Below are positions 45,784-57,928 of a DNA stretch of 64,000 bases, in pieces. The notes under the pieces are model-generated. The model did not search any database, had not been told where the DNA came from, and saw only the letters and a list, made by a program, of their open reading frames with translations. A program made the translations under genes and the position numbers. Location: positions 2,356,001-2,420,000 of the forward strand of contig NZ_CP072827.1 of the NCBI RefSeq assembly GCF_017916255.1. The letters are read 5' to 3'. The DNA comes from Streptomyces mobaraensis NBRC 13819 = DSM 40847. GTDB lineage: Bacteria; Actinomycetota; Actinomycetes; Streptomycetales; Streptomycetaceae. Each line of letters starts with the position of its first letter. Positions within the stretch are counted from its first letter, which is position 1.

Positions 45784-47652
45784 ATGTCCACGCCGGCCCA
45801 CACGGAAGAACGGCTCGACGGGACCGGCGAGGAACCGCCGGATACGAAGGCCGGGCACGAGGGCCTTCGGGAGGAACAGCACCGGCTCACCGCCCTCCAG
45901 GGCCTGGCCGCGCTGTCGCTCGACGCGATGGCCTCCGTCGCGTACGGCCCCGAGTCGATCGTCCTGGTGCTGGCCGCGGCCGGCGCCCACGGCCTGGGCT
46001 GCACCCTGCCCGTCACCCTCGCCATCGCGGCCCTGCTCGCCGTGCTCGTCGCCTCCTACCGGCAGGTCATCGCCGCCTTCCCGGACGGCGGCGGCTCGTA
46101 CGCGGTGGCCAAGCGCCACCTCGGCCGCCGCACCTCCCTCGTCACGGCCGCCTCACTGGTCCTGGACTACGTGCTGAACGTGGCGGTCTCCGTCACCGCC
46201 GGCGTCGCCGCCCTCACCTCCGCCTTCCCCGGCCTCCACCCCCACCGGCTGTGGATCTGCCTGGGCGTCCTGGCGCTGGTCACGGGGGTGAACCTGCGGG
46301 GCATCGCGGAGTCGGCGAAGGCGTTCATCATCCCGACCGCCGTCTTCGTCGGCTCGATCCTCACCATGATCGTCGTCGGGCTGTTCCGGGACGCGCCCGC
46401 GAGCACCGAGGCCGCCGCCGGGCACGCGTCCGCGCTGGGCTCCGACGCGACCACGGTCGGCGCCCTGCTGCTGCTCAAGGCGTTCGCCGCCGGCTGCTCC
46501 GCCCTCACCGGCGTCGAGGCCGTGGCCAACGCCGTGCCCTCCTTCCGCGCCCCGCGCGCCCGCCGCGCCCAGCGCACGGAGGTGGCACTCGGCGCGCTCC
46601 TGGGCGCGATGCTGATCGGCCTGTCGGTCCTCATCGGGCGTTTCCACCTCCAGCCGGTGGAGGGCGTCACCGTGCTCGCCCAGCTGGCGGACGCCTCGCT
46701 CGGCCACAACTGGGCCTTCTACGTCGTGCAGTTCGCCACCGTCGTCCTGCTGGCGCTGGCCGCCAACACCTCCTTCGGCGGGCTGCCCGTCCTGATGAGC
46801 CTCCTCGCCCGGGACAACTACCTGCCCCACGTCTTCTCCCTCAAGGCCGACCGCCAGGTGCACCGGCACGGCGTCCTCGCGCTGGCCGCCGTCTCGGCGC
46901 TGCTGCTGGTCTTCTCCGGCGGCGACGTCAACACGCTGGTGCCGCTGTTCGCGATCGGCGTGTTCGTCGGCTTCACCGTCTGCCAGGTGGGGATGGTCCG
47001 GCACTGGCGGCTGGAACGGTCGTCCGGGTGGCGCGGCAAGGCCCTGCTGAACGGTTTCGGCGCGCTGCTCACCGGGGTGTCGGCGGTCGTCGTCACGGCG
47101 ACGAAGTTCTCGGAGGGCGCCTGGCTCATCGTCCTGGCCCTCCCCCTGATGGTGCTGGTCTTCGAGGCCGTCCACCGCGCGTACACCCGGATCGGCGACG
47201 GGCTGGCGCTGGGCCGGGTGCCGGAGCCGCCCCGCCGCTGCCACTCCGTCGTCGTCGTGCCCGTCTCGTCCCTCTCGCGCCTCACCAGCAAGGCGCTGAC
47301 CGCCGCCGTTTCTCTCGGCGACGAGGTCGTCGCCGTGACCGTCGCTCCGCCCGACGCGGAGGGGCGGCGTGCCGTCGAATCGCTGCGGCGCGACTGGGAT
47401 CTGTGGAGGCCGGGCGTCGAGCTGGTCGAACTCCCCGCCCCGGACCGGGCGCTGGGGCGCCCTATCGTCGACTACGTTCAGGAGGTCGCCGACCGCCACC
47501 CCGACAACCGGGTCATCGTCCTCATCCCGGAGGTGGAACCGGCCCGGCTGTGGCAGCGGTTGCTGCAGAACCAGCGGGGGGCGGTGGTCGCGCACGCGGT
47601 GCGGCGGGATACGGACGCGGTGATCTGCCGGCTGCGGTTCCGGGTGGGCTGA
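45784..47652 (+). CDS. APC superfamily permease, KimA-like (potassium uptake)
   Basis: This 622-aa protein has twelve predicted helices then a C-terminal cytoplasmic domain of about 150 residues with a USP-like pattern (RCHSVVVVPVSSLSRLTSKALTAAVSLGDEVVAV). LSLDAMASVAYGPESIVLVLA and GVEAVANAVPSFRAPRARRAQRTE match the KimA/YdaO group, which imports potassium with protons and is controlled by c-di-AMP in Firmicutes. KimA function is inferred from motifs only. The leader contains three CGCCAAG copies (45679, 45700, 45711). GGAGG lies 12 nt before ATG 45784. Confidence 0.85.
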   Translation: MSTPAHTEERLDGTGEEPPDTKAGHEGLREEQHRLTALQGLAALSLDAMASVAYGPESIVLVLAAAGAHGLGCTLPVTLAIAALLAVLVASYRQVIAAFPDGGGSYAVAKRHLGRRTSLVTAASLVLDYVLNVAVSVTAGVAALTSAFPGLHPHRLWICLGVLALVTGVNLRGIAESAKAFIIPTAVFVGSILTMIVVGLFRDAPASTEAAAGHASALGSDATTVGALLLLKAFAAGCSALTGVEAVANAVPSFRAPRARRAQRTEVALGALLGAMLIGLSVLIGRFHLQPVEGVTVLAQLADASLGHNWAFYVVQFATVVLLALAANTSFGGLPVLMSLLARDNYLPHVFSLKADRQVHRHGVLALAAVSALLLVFSGGDVNTLVPLFAIGVFVGFTVCQVGMVRHWRLERSSGWRGKALLNGFGALLTGVSAVVVTATKFSEGAWLIVLALPLMVLVFEAVHRAYTRIGDGLALGRVPEPPRRCHSVVVVPVSSLSRLTSKALTAAVSLGDEVVAVTVAPPDAEGRRAVESLRRDWDLWRPGVELVELPAPDRALGRPIVDYVQEVADRHPDNRVIVLIPEVEPARLWQRLLQNQRGAVVAHAVRRDTDAVICRLRFRVG

Positions 47653-47686
47653 GGCCGCCTGCGGCCGGGGCACAACCCCCGAGCGG

Positions 47687-49705
47687 CTACCGCCGCTTCA
47701 ACCGTCCCCGCACCCCCTTCAAAAGCTCCACTCTCCCCACCCGCACCACCAACACATCCCGCCCCTCGACCACCTTCGCGTACCACGGCAACCCGAACCG
47801 CTGCCACCGCGCCGCGGCAAGCCGCCCCGGCGGGACCGGAACGGCCCACTCCCCGGCCCCGGCCGAAAGCCGCAGCTCGAAGCGCCACTCCCCCGGCGAG
47901 GCCGCGCAGTCGTACCGCACGGAGAAAGCGCCGTCCGAGCCCGGCGCGACGGGCACCGAGCGCACGGCGCCGGTCGACACCTCGGTGGCACGCAGCGTCA
48001 ACGCCCCGGCCGGCCAGCCGGAAAGGGTGCAGCGGCCGGTCACGGCGAGGTCGGCCGAGCCCTCCTCGGCCCAGGACGCGCGGTCCACGGACAGGTGCGG
48101 CAGGACGCGGTGCCGCGTCTCCCCCACGTCGAGCGACAGGTTCCCGTACGGCTTGGTGGTGAAGAGGGCCGCCGCCGTGCCCTCTCCCGTCACCACCGTC
48201 ACCGTCTCGGAGGTGACCGTCTCCGCGCGCCGGCTGCCGAGGCGCGCTTCCTTCCTGACGCCCTGGGCGTCCACCGCCAGGGTGAAGTCCCACAGGCCGG
48301 GGCCGAGCGGCGCCCCGCCGGCCGCCGTGGCGAGGTCCACGGTCACGTCGAAGCCCGCGTCCGGGTGGCGGAACTGCCCGCCGTCCTCGTCCGCGCCCAG
48401 GTCCGGCGTGGGAACGTGCCGCACGGGGAGGCGGTGCTCGACGGCGCTGCCGCGCTTGCGCACGAGCAGTTCGGCGGTGACCTCGCCGGCTATTCGGTGC
48501 ACGTACGCGTGCCCGGCCAGCCGCAGCGTGCCGCCCTCGAACTCCGCGGTCTCCAGGAAGTGGCGGACGCGCAGTTCGGAGGTGATGTCGTAGCAGTCGT
48601 CGGGGATGTTGAGCGTGGAGTCGCGGAAGTAGGGGTACTCCGCGTACGCGCGGCCGTCCTCGGTGCGGATGTCGGGGCCCTGGGCGGCGGTGGCGGCGAG
48701 CGTGGTGATGCCGTAGCTGGCGGCGCCCCGGTCCAGCTCCCAGCGGACGACGGTGAGGAGCTCGTCGAGCAGCCCCTCACGGATGAGGTGGCAGCGCAGC
48801 CGGACCATGGCGGGCAGCCGGGCGGCCAGTCCCTCGTGGTAGTACGGCTCGATCAGCTCGCCGAGTTCCTTGAGGAGCGCGTCCTGTGTGTCGCGATAGG
48901 GCTCGCGGCAGAGCTGGAGGACGGCGTCGCGCAGCTCGACGGCGAAGTGACGGTGCATCAGGACGTCGCGCCGCTCGCCCGGTTCGGTGTGCTGTGCGAC
49001 CAGCTCCGTCATCATCCGGAACAGGTCCATACGCATCCGGGTGCCGTGCGGCTGCGCGGTGATGTTGTTGCCGTCCTCGCGGGCCACCCAGTACAGGCAG
49101 TCGTAGTCGGCGACGACGGAGATCGCCGCGGCCTCCAGGTACGCGGTCGCGGTGAACGGCTGGTCCTCGCCGATCGACAGGCCGGTCTCGAAGCGCAGGC
49201 CGAGCCGGTCGATCAGCTCGCGCCGGAACAGCTTCATCGGGTTGAGCGTCCAGTAGACGCGGGACGAGAACACGTCGGTCTTCGGCTGGTTCCGGCCGAA
49301 CATGGAGGTGGGCGCGCGGCGGCCGCCCTCGCCGACGATCCGGCCGAGGACGACGTCGGAGCCGTTCTTGTCGGCGGCGGCGACCATGCGTTCCAGGGCC
49401 TCAGGACCGAGGTGGTCGTCGGCGTCCAGGAAGAAGACGTGGCGGCCGGTGGCCCGGTCCAGGCCGAGGTTGCGCGGGCCGGCGGGGCCGCCGGAGTTCG
49501 GCTGGTGGATCACGCGCATGCAGGGCGCGCCGTCCGCGAGCCGGTCCAGCTCGGCGGCGGTGCCGTCGGTGGAACCGTCGTCGACGACGATCAGCTCGAT
49601 CCGGTCGGCCCCCAGGGTCTGGTCGAGCACGGACGTGACACTGCGGGTCACGTACGGCATGGCGTTGTACGCGGCGATGATGACCGTGACGTCCGGGCCG
49701 GGCAT
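47687..49705 (-). CDS. Large family 2 glycosyltransferase
   Basis: This 672-aa protein has an N-terminal GT-A domain: VTVIIAAYNAMPYVTRSV, VVDDGSTDGT, PAGPRNLGLD and the DXD motif DAD (94-96) in FLDADDH, then GEDQPF near 178. The 350-residue C-terminal part is mostly beta strands and resembles the appended domains of teichoic-acid-type glycosyltransferases (TarS-like). A role in decorating wall polymers is plausible, but no other wall-polymer gene is adjacent. No membrane helix is seen. Convergent with the permease gene. Confidence 0.85.
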   Translation of the reverse strand: MPGPDVTVIIAAYNAMPYVTRSVTSVLDQTLGADRIELIVVDDGSTDGTAAELDRLADGAPCMRVIHQPNSGGPAGPRNLGLDRATGRHVFFLDADDHLGPEALERMVAAADKNGSDVVLGRIVGEGGRRAPTSMFGRNQPKTDVFSSRVYWTLNPMKLFRRELIDRLGLRFETGLSIGEDQPFTATAYLEAAAISVVADYDCLYWVAREDGNNITAQPHGTRMRMDLFRMMTELVAQHTEPGERRDVLMHRHFAVELRDAVLQLCREPYRDTQDALLKELGELIEPYYHEGLAARLPAMVRLRCHLIREGLLDELLTVVRWELDRGAASYGITTLAATAAQGPDIRTEDGRAYAEYPYFRDSTLNIPDDCYDITSELRVRHFLETAEFEGGTLRLAGHAYVHRIAGEVTAELLVRKRGSAVEHRLPVRHVPTPDLGADEDGGQFRHPDAGFDVTVDLATAAGGAPLGPGLWDFTLAVDAQGVRKEARLGSRRAETVTSETVTVVTGEGTAAALFTTKPYGNLSLDVGETRHRVLPHLSVDRASWAEEGSADLAVTGRCTLSGWPAGALTLRATEVSTGAVRSVPVAPGSDGAFSVRYDCAASPGEWRFELRLSAGAGEWAVPVPPGRLAAARWQRFGLPWYAKVVEGRDVLVVRVGRVELLKGVRGRLKRR

Positions 49706-50126
49706 GGGTGCGCGCTCCGTTCCTGCGGTCGGGGCGTGGCTCCCGGCCGGGTGGGCTGGTCGGTGCCGGCCGGGTCCCCGGCACGGGCCGTTTCAGGGTA
49801 TACGAGGGTGATATCTCGAATAAGTGTCCGAAAATCGACCGCTCCCGGTGCGGGACCGGGCCGCTCCCGGTGGCCGGAACGATCGACATGCCGGTGCAAC
49901 ACCCCTGTCGTGATCGCACCGCATCGTTGATCGTTGACTTGTCGGGCCGCCACCCGGCCCGGCCACGGAACGGCCATCACACCGGCCGTACCACCCACCC
50001 CACCGGCCGCACCACCGCCGCGGAGCCGCACCACCGCACCGTCGCAGCGCGGGAACGCCGCAACGCCACAACTCCGCAACACCGCAACACCGCAGTACAG
50101 CCGACGCACCCAAGGGGGACAGCACC
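49706..50126. other. Divergent intergenic region between glycosyltransferase and ABC transporter genes
   Basis: These 421 bases have no credible gene. An AT-rich patch at about 49798-49845 includes GGTATACG, whose minus-strand TATACC may be the -10 for the glycosyltransferase. CACCGGCCGTACCACC / CACCGGCCGCACCACC occurs twice near 49980-50015 and CCGCAACA is repeated near 50060-50095. These repeats may be operator-like or merely low complexity. Confidence 0.5.
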
Positions 50127-51386
50127 ATGCCGATCACCCGCAGAAGACTCCTCGCCGCCGGCGGCGGCCTCGCGCTCGCCGGCGCGACCGCCGCCGCGTG
50201 CGGCTCCAACACCGGTCGCGGAGGCGGCGGTTCCGGCGGTGGCCTGTCGCACTGGTACCACCAGTACGGGGAGGCCGGCACCGAGCAGGCGGTCCGGCGC
50301 TACGCCGCCGCGTACAAGAAGACCCGGGTCTCCGTCCAGTGGCGGCCGGGCAACTACGACCAGCAGACCGCCGCCGCCCTGCTCTCCGGCTCCGGCCCGG
50401 ACGTGTTCGAGGTCAACGGCCCGACCCTCGACCAGATCCTCGGCGGTCAGGTCGTCGACCTCACCGACCTGGTCAAGGACGTCAAGGACGACTTCCAGCA
50501 GTCCGTCCTGGCACCCAAGACGCACGGCGGCCGGATCTGGGGCATCCCGCAGACCGTCGACGCCCAGTTCCTCTACTACCGCAAGAGCCTGCTCGACAAG
50601 GCGGGCGTCCGGCCGCCGCGCTCCTTGGACGAGCTGGTGGACGCCGCCCGGCGGCTCACCGACCGGCGGATCAAGGGCCTCTTCCTCGGCAACGACGGCG
50701 GCGCGGGCGTCCTCGGCGCGACCCCGCTGTACGCCGCCGGCCTCTCCCCCGTCACCGCCGACGGCAAGGTCGGTTTCGACGACCCGGCCGCCGCCCGCGC
50801 CCTCGCCAAGATCCGCCGGCTGTACGAGGACAAGTCGCTGCTGCTGGGCGCCCCCGCCGACTGGTCCGACCCGTCCGCCTTCGTCCAGGGCCTCACGGCC
50901 ATGCAGTGGTCCGGACTCTGGGCACTGCCGCAGATCACCAAGGCGCTCGGCGACGACGTGGGGGTGCTGCCGTTCCCCGCCGACGGCCCGGCGGGCAAGC
51001 CGGCCGTGCCGGTCGGGGCGTACGCGGCGGCGGTCAGCGCGCGGAGCGACAGGAAGGAGGAGGCCAAGGAGTACGTCCGCTGGCTGTGGGTCGAACAGAC
51101 CCGCTACCAGGAGGACTTCGCCCTCTCCTACGGCCTGCACCTGCCGGCCCGGATCTCCCTCGCCCGCAAGGCGGACCGGCTGCGGCGGGGGCCCGCCGCG
51201 GAGGCGTCCCGGTACGCGGCCGAACACGGCCACGCCGACCCTCTGCTGTGGACGGTCGCGAGCAAGGTCGCCTACCAGGACGCGCTGAGCCGGATCATCA
51301 AGGACGGCGCCGACCCGGAGGGGCAGCTCAAGGCGGTGGTGCGGACGACGGAGGCCGAACTCGCCCGCGTCCGGAAGAGGTCCTGA
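50127..51386 (+). CDS. ABC transporter sugar-binding lipoprotein
   Basis: This 419-aa protein has a lipoprotein signal peptide (RRRLLAAGGGLALAGATAAAC, lipid-modified Cys25, with a twin-arginine-like RRR) and the family 1 solute-binding fold: GPDVFEVNG near 91-99, WGIPQTVDAQFLYYRKSLLDKAGV near 137-160 and MQWSGLWALPQI near 258-269. It captures a sugar or oligosaccharide outside the cell and hands it to the two permeases encoded next. GGGGGACAGCACC precedes ATG 50127. Confidence 0.93.
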   Translation: MPITRRRLLAAGGGLALAGATAAACGSNTGRGGGGSGGGLSHWYHQYGEAGTEQAVRRYAAAYKKTRVSVQWRPGNYDQQTAAALLSGSGPDVFEVNGPTLDQILGGQVVDLTDLVKDVKDDFQQSVLAPKTHGGRIWGIPQTVDAQFLYYRKSLLDKAGVRPPRSLDELVDAARRLTDRRIKGLFLGNDGGAGVLGATPLYAAGLSPVTADGKVGFDDPAAARALAKIRRLYEDKSLLLGAPADWSDPSAFVQGLTAMQWSGLWALPQITKALGDDVGVLPFPADGPAGKPAVPVGAYAAAVSARSDRKEEAKEYVRWLWVEQTRYQEDFALSYGLHLPARISLARKADRLRRGPAAEASRYAAEHGHADPLLWTVASKVAYQDALSRIIKDGADPEGQLKAVVRTTEAELARVRKRS

Positions 51387-52328
51387 ATGCCGCCGGCCGT
51401 CCTCCGGTCGCCCAAGCCGAAGGCCACCCGCCGGCAGCGGAACCGTACCCTCTGGTTCTGGGTCTTCGTCGGCCCCTTCGCCGTCGGTCTGGCGCTGTTC
51501 ACCTACGTCCCGCTCGGCTGGAGCGTCGTCCTCAGCTTCTTCGACGCGCACAACACGGTCACGCCCCGCGACTTCGCCGGCCTCGGCAACTACCGCCGGA
51601 TCCTGTCCGACCCGGAGTTCCGCTCCTCGCTGACCACCTTCGCGGTCTTCTCCGCGATCATCGTCCCGGCCACCTTCGCGCTCTCCCTCGCCCTGGCGCT
51701 GGCGGTCAACCGGCTGCGGTGGGCCCAGGCGTTCTTCCGCTCGGTCTTCTTCCTGCCGACCGCCTGCTCATACGTGGTGGCCGCCCTCGTCTGGAAGATG
51801 TCGATCTTCAACGGGGTGCGCTTCGGGCTGGCCAACACCGTCCTCGGCTGGTTCGGCGCCGAGCCCGTCGCCTGGCTGGCGACCACCCATCCGCCCTGGT
51901 ACTGGCTGGTCATCGGCACGGTACGGCTCTGGCTCCAGACCGGCTTCTACATGATCCTGTTCCTGGCCGGGCTGCAGCGCATCCCCGTCCGGCTGTACGA
52001 GGCGGCGGCGCTCGACGGGGCCCGCCCCGGCTGGCAGACGTTCCGGTACATCACGTTCCCCGCGCTGCGCGCCACCTCGGTGGCGGTGGCGCTGCTGCTC
52101 GTCATCAACGCCTTCCAGGCGTTCGACGAGTTCTTCAACCTGCTGTCGGACGCGCGCGGCTACCCGCCGTACGCCCGGCCGCCGTTGGTCTACCTGTACT
52201 ACACCGCGCTCGGCCAGGGCCAGGACCTGGGTCTGGGCAGCGCGGGGGCCGTCGTGCTGGCGCTGGTGATCGCGGTGGTGACGGTCGTCCAGGCGCGCTG
52301 GTCCGGCCTCGGCCGGAAGGAGGAGTGA
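51387..52328 (+). CDS. Sugar ABC transporter permease (MalF-type)
   Basis: This 313-aa permease has six helices and the EAA loop YEAAALDGARPGWQTFRYITFPAL that contacts the ATPase. It starts directly after the stop codon of the binding-protein gene. With the next permease it forms the membrane pore of the uptake system. Confidence 0.93.
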   Translation: MPPAVLRSPKPKATRRQRNRTLWFWVFVGPFAVGLALFTYVPLGWSVVLSFFDAHNTVTPRDFAGLGNYRRILSDPEFRSSLTTFAVFSAIIVPATFALSLALALAVNRLRWAQAFFRSVFFLPTACSYVVAALVWKMSIFNGVRFGLANTVLGWFGAEPVAWLATTHPPWYWLVIGTVRLWLQTGFYMILFLAGLQRIPVRLYEAAALDGARPGWQTFRYITFPALRATSVAVALLLVINAFQAFDEFFNLLSDARGYPPYARPPLVYLYYTALGQGQDLGLGSAGAVVLALVIAVVTVVQARWSGLGRKEE

Positions 52329-52332
52329 CACC

Positions 52333-53202
52333 GTGCCCGCATCCCGTGAGAGCCGCGAGAACCCCGTCCACGACGCCCTCGTCCGCGCCGGCCGCGCGCT
52401 GCGGCTGACGCTGCTGATCGCGCTGGCCGCGCTGTTCCTGGTCCCGTTCTACCTGCTGCTGCGGAACGGGCTCGCCTCCGAGAGCGACATCACCGCCCCC
52501 GACTGGACGTTCTTCCCCCGCGCGCTGCACTGGTCGAACGTCCGGGAGCTGTTCGACGACCCGAACGTGCCGATGGCGCACGCGCTCCTCAACTCCACGC
52601 TGATCGCGGTCGCCACGACCGCCGGCACGCTGGTGCTCGCCTCGCTCGCGGGATACGGCCTGGCCCGCATCCCGTACCGGCACGCGAACGCCGTCTTCTA
52701 CGCGATCCTGGGCACCCTGATGGTGCCGGCCGCCGTCACCTTCGTGCCCTCGTTCGTGCTGGTGTCGTCGCTGGGCTGGGTCTCCACGCTGCGCGGCCTG
52801 ATCGTGCCCACCCTGTTCAGCGCCTTCGCCTGCTTCGTCTTCCGGCAGTACTTCCTGGGATTCCCGCGGGAGTTGGAGGACGCGGCCCAGGTGGACGGGC
52901 TGGGGTACTGGCGGACGTACTGGCGCGTCGTCGTCCCCAACTCGCGGCCGGTCTTCGCCGCCGTCGGCACGATCGTCTTCATCGGCGCCTGGAACGCGTT
53001 CCTGTGGCCGCTGGTCATCGGCCAGGACCGGGACGCGTGGACGGTCCAGGTGGCCCTGTCGACCCTGAACAACGCGCAGACGGTCAACCTGCACGAGCTG
53101 TTCGTGGCGGCGGCCGTCTCGATCGTGCCGCTGCTGGTGGTGTTCCTGTTCCTCCAGCGGTACATCGTGGCGGGCGTGGAACGGTCGGGGATCGACGACT
53201 GA
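52333..53202 (+). CDS. Sugar ABC transporter permease (MalG-type)
   Basis: This 289-aa permease has six helices and the EAA loop ELEDAAQVDGLGYWRTYWRVVVP. AAGGAG lies about 8 nt before GTG 52333, 4 bp after the first permease. No ATP-binding gene follows. In Streptomyces such systems commonly share the ATPase MsiK encoded elsewhere, which would fit. Confidence 0.93.
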   Translation: MPASRESRENPVHDALVRAGRALRLTLLIALAALFLVPFYLLLRNGLASESDITAPDWTFFPRALHWSNVRELFDDPNVPMAHALLNSTLIAVATTAGTLVLASLAGYGLARIPYRHANAVFYAILGTLMVPAAVTFVPSFVLVSSLGWVSTLRGLIVPTLFSAFACFVFRQYFLGFPRELEDAAQVDGLGYWRTYWRVVVPNSRPVFAAVGTIVFIGAWNAFLWPLVIGQDRDAWTVQVALSTLNNAQTVNLHELFVAAAVSIVPLLVVFLFLQRYIVAGVERSGIDD

Positions 53203-53224
53203 GAGCGCGGCCGGCAGGCCCCGT

Positions 53225-54247
53225 TCAAACCGCCCAGGGCGACCGCTCCTGGAACGCCGGCCGCTCCCGCCGGGCCTGCGGCCGGTGCCCGCCGCGCAGC
53301 AGGGCCGCGCCGAGCGGGGTGAGGGTGTGCAGGACGGCGCTGCCGTGCCGCAGCGTGAGCACCAGGCCGGCCTCGCGCAGGACGCCCGCGTGCTGACTGG
53401 CCGAGGCCGCCGACACCCCGACGCGGCGGGCGAGTTCACTGGTGGTGCAGCCGCCGCCGATGGAGCCCAGCACCGCCGACCGGGTCTGCCCCACCAGCTT
53501 ACCCAGCGAGCGCGGCGCGTCCTGCACCGGAGGCGCGGACTCCGCGCAGTGCCTGGCCGGGTAGACGAGGACGGGCGTCAGGTCCGGGTTCCGCAGGGTG
53601 ACGGGGTTGCCACGGCAGAAGAAGGACGGCACCAGCAACAGGCCCCGCCCGTTCAGGCGCAGGTCGCGGTCGACCGGGTAGTCGCATTCCAGCACCGGCG
53701 CGTGCCAGCGCATGGTGGGCGGCAACGAGGACAGCAGCGCGTCCGCCCCGCCGTCGAGGAGGGCCCGGCCGCGGATGGCGCGGTCGGCCTCGATCCGCGC
53801 CTGGATGTGCGCCCAGTACGGCGCGATGGCCGCCTCGTGGTAGTCGTGCAGGGCGGTGATCAGCTTGCCGAACGCCCGGGCGTCGCCCTCGGCCAGCGAT
53901 CGTATCCAAGCGGGCAGGGTGCGGACCGTGGACAGCCGGCCCAGCTCGTCGTGGATCCGGTCGGCCGGAGTCGCGCGCAGCGCCTCCACGCCGGTCTCCA
54001 GTCCGAGTACGCCTTCGGCCGGTGTCAGGAAGTCCGGGAAATAGCCCCGGGGCGGAACCAGCGGGGCCAGCAACCGAGTTTCACTATTCAACCGAGTGCG
54101 GGTTTCGGTGCGCCAATCGCCGTAGATCGACTCGCCTTGTTTGTCCCGCAGCCGGTGCAGACTCAATACGGTTTCCCAGAGCACGTCCGGGTCTCCGGCC
54201 AGGCGCAACCGGGCCAGATCGAGTCCAGTGAAATGGACACGCAGCAC
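53225..54247 (-). CDS. Winged-helix (ArsR-like) transcriptional regulator
   Basis: This 340-aa protein has a 250-residue N-terminal domain characteristic of a large Streptomyces regulator family (MLRVHFTGLDLARLRLAGDPDVLWETVLSLHRL) and a C-terminal ArsR-type winged helix (LVGQTRSAVLGSIGGGCTTSELARRVGVSAASASQHAGVLREAGLV). GTG 54247 is used because MLRVHFT is the usual family start and GGGGG lies 5 nt upstream. No ligand is known for the family. It is convergent with the sugar ABC genes, and regulation of them is possible but not shown. Confidence 0.87.
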   Translation of the reverse strand: MLRVHFTGLDLARLRLAGDPDVLWETVLSLHRLRDKQGESIYGDWRTETRTRLNSETRLLAPLVPPRGYFPDFLTPAEGVLGLETGVEALRATPADRIHDELGRLSTVRTLPAWIRSLAEGDARAFGKLITALHDYHEAAIAPYWAHIQARIEADRAIRGRALLDGGADALLSSLPPTMRWHAPVLECDYPVDRDLRLNGRGLLLVPSFFCRGNPVTLRNPDLTPVLVYPARHCAESAPPVQDAPRSLGKLVGQTRSAVLGSIGGGCTTSELARRVGVSAASASQHAGVLREAGLVLTLRHGSAVLHTLTPLGAALLRGGHRPQARRERPAFQERSPWAV

Positions 54248-54451
54248 CAAACCCCCACATGAGACATCCGCCGTCACCCCCCGCCCACTGAGTATGCACA
54301 CCGATACGTGCTGTTACCACGCCCTTTTGGCCACAGTTGAAAGGACTCGCGGCGAACACCCCGGGAGCGAAATCCTATTCACGCACTCAGGGCCGCCCCA
54401 GCTCGTTCCCGTGGGGGGTGGCGAGCGAAAAAGCGGTCGCTGAGTATGCGA

Positions 54452-54537
54452 GTTGCCGCCCGAGCCGATGCGGGCGGCAACAACTCCCGGTGGGGGAGTA
54501 AACGAGGGGCGGCGCTCCCGCACGAGCGCCGCCCCTC
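54452..54537. other. Pair of strong hairpins in a gene-poor interval
   Basis: GTTGCCGCCCG (54452-54462) pairs with CGGGCGGCAAC (54471-54481), and GAGGGGCGGCGCTC (54504-54517) pairs with GAGCGCCGCCCCTC (54524-54537). Both are perfect. They lie in the 579-bp interval 54248-54826 between two minus-strand genes, which holds no credible ORF. The second hairpin looks like a terminator, yet no gene ends at it, so a small transcript (54300-54500) is possible. Confidence 0.4.
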
Positions 54538-54690
54538 CGCCGTACCACGGGGACCGCGGCGGGCGCCCGGGACACGGGCTGTCACACGCCGGTTCCGCTC
54601 CGGTGATCTCCCGGTGGCCATCGCGTTACGCCCGGGTTAACCGCGTACCGGACGCGCGGTACCGCTCACGGCCGTACCGTCCGGGCAGGC

Positions 54691-54726
54691 GGAAGGGGCG
54701 GCCCCGTGCACGAGACCGCCCCTTCC
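54691..54726 (-). terminator. Terminator downstream of ppdK
   Basis: GGAAGGGGCGG (54691-54701) pairs perfectly with CCGCCCCTTCC (54716-54726) around a 14-nt loop, 100 bp beyond the ppdK stop. Between the two lie near-repeats of GGCCGGTGTCA. Confidence 0.65.
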
Positions 54727-54826
54727 TTGCTACCGGAGCCGCGCCAGGTCCGAGGGTCGAGGTCATCCCATCGGCGGCTCCGGAGTTCGTCCGGCCTGTC
54801 ACCAGGCCGGTGTCATCCGGCCGGTG

Positions 54827-57562
<2,736 letters not shown>

Positions 57563-57828
57563 TGGACCTCCCTGGGAAAAGCGCTGCCGCAGTGGGGAGG
57601 GTTGCCCTGACGGCGGGGAGCGTACCCAGATCGAAGGCTTCTGAGGAGGTCCACTCCAACGACATGAGGGCGTAACCGCCCGTCTGCCAGCAGATCGAAA
57701 GTGGCTTGAGGGGTGCGGGTGTACGGGCTCCCTCTTCACATCTTGAACGCACTTTCGCGCTAAGGAGTCGCGACAGCACGGTGCGTCGATATTTAGGCCG
57801 TTCGGCCGTCAGTTTGTGAAGGCAGAGT

Positions 57829-57905
57829 GGGTGGCACTGAGTGCCACCCTTAGGAAGGTGGACACCCCGGTCTCGCGCTCATGTGAGCGCACCCTCTATC
57901 AGAGG
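57829..57905. promoter_or_regulatory. Three perfect palindromes upstream of ppdK
   Basis: GGGTGGCAC-TGA-GTGCCACCC (57829-57849), GCGCTCA-TG-TGAGCGC (57875-57890) and CCTCT-ATC-AGAGG (57893-57905) follow each other within 77 bp. On the minus strand they precede a plausible ppdK promoter (TTCACA 19 bp before TAAATA at 57790-57795). They may be operators or structural RNA. Confidence 0.5.
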
Positions 57906-57928
57906 TGGCGAGAATCACGCCGTAAGAC

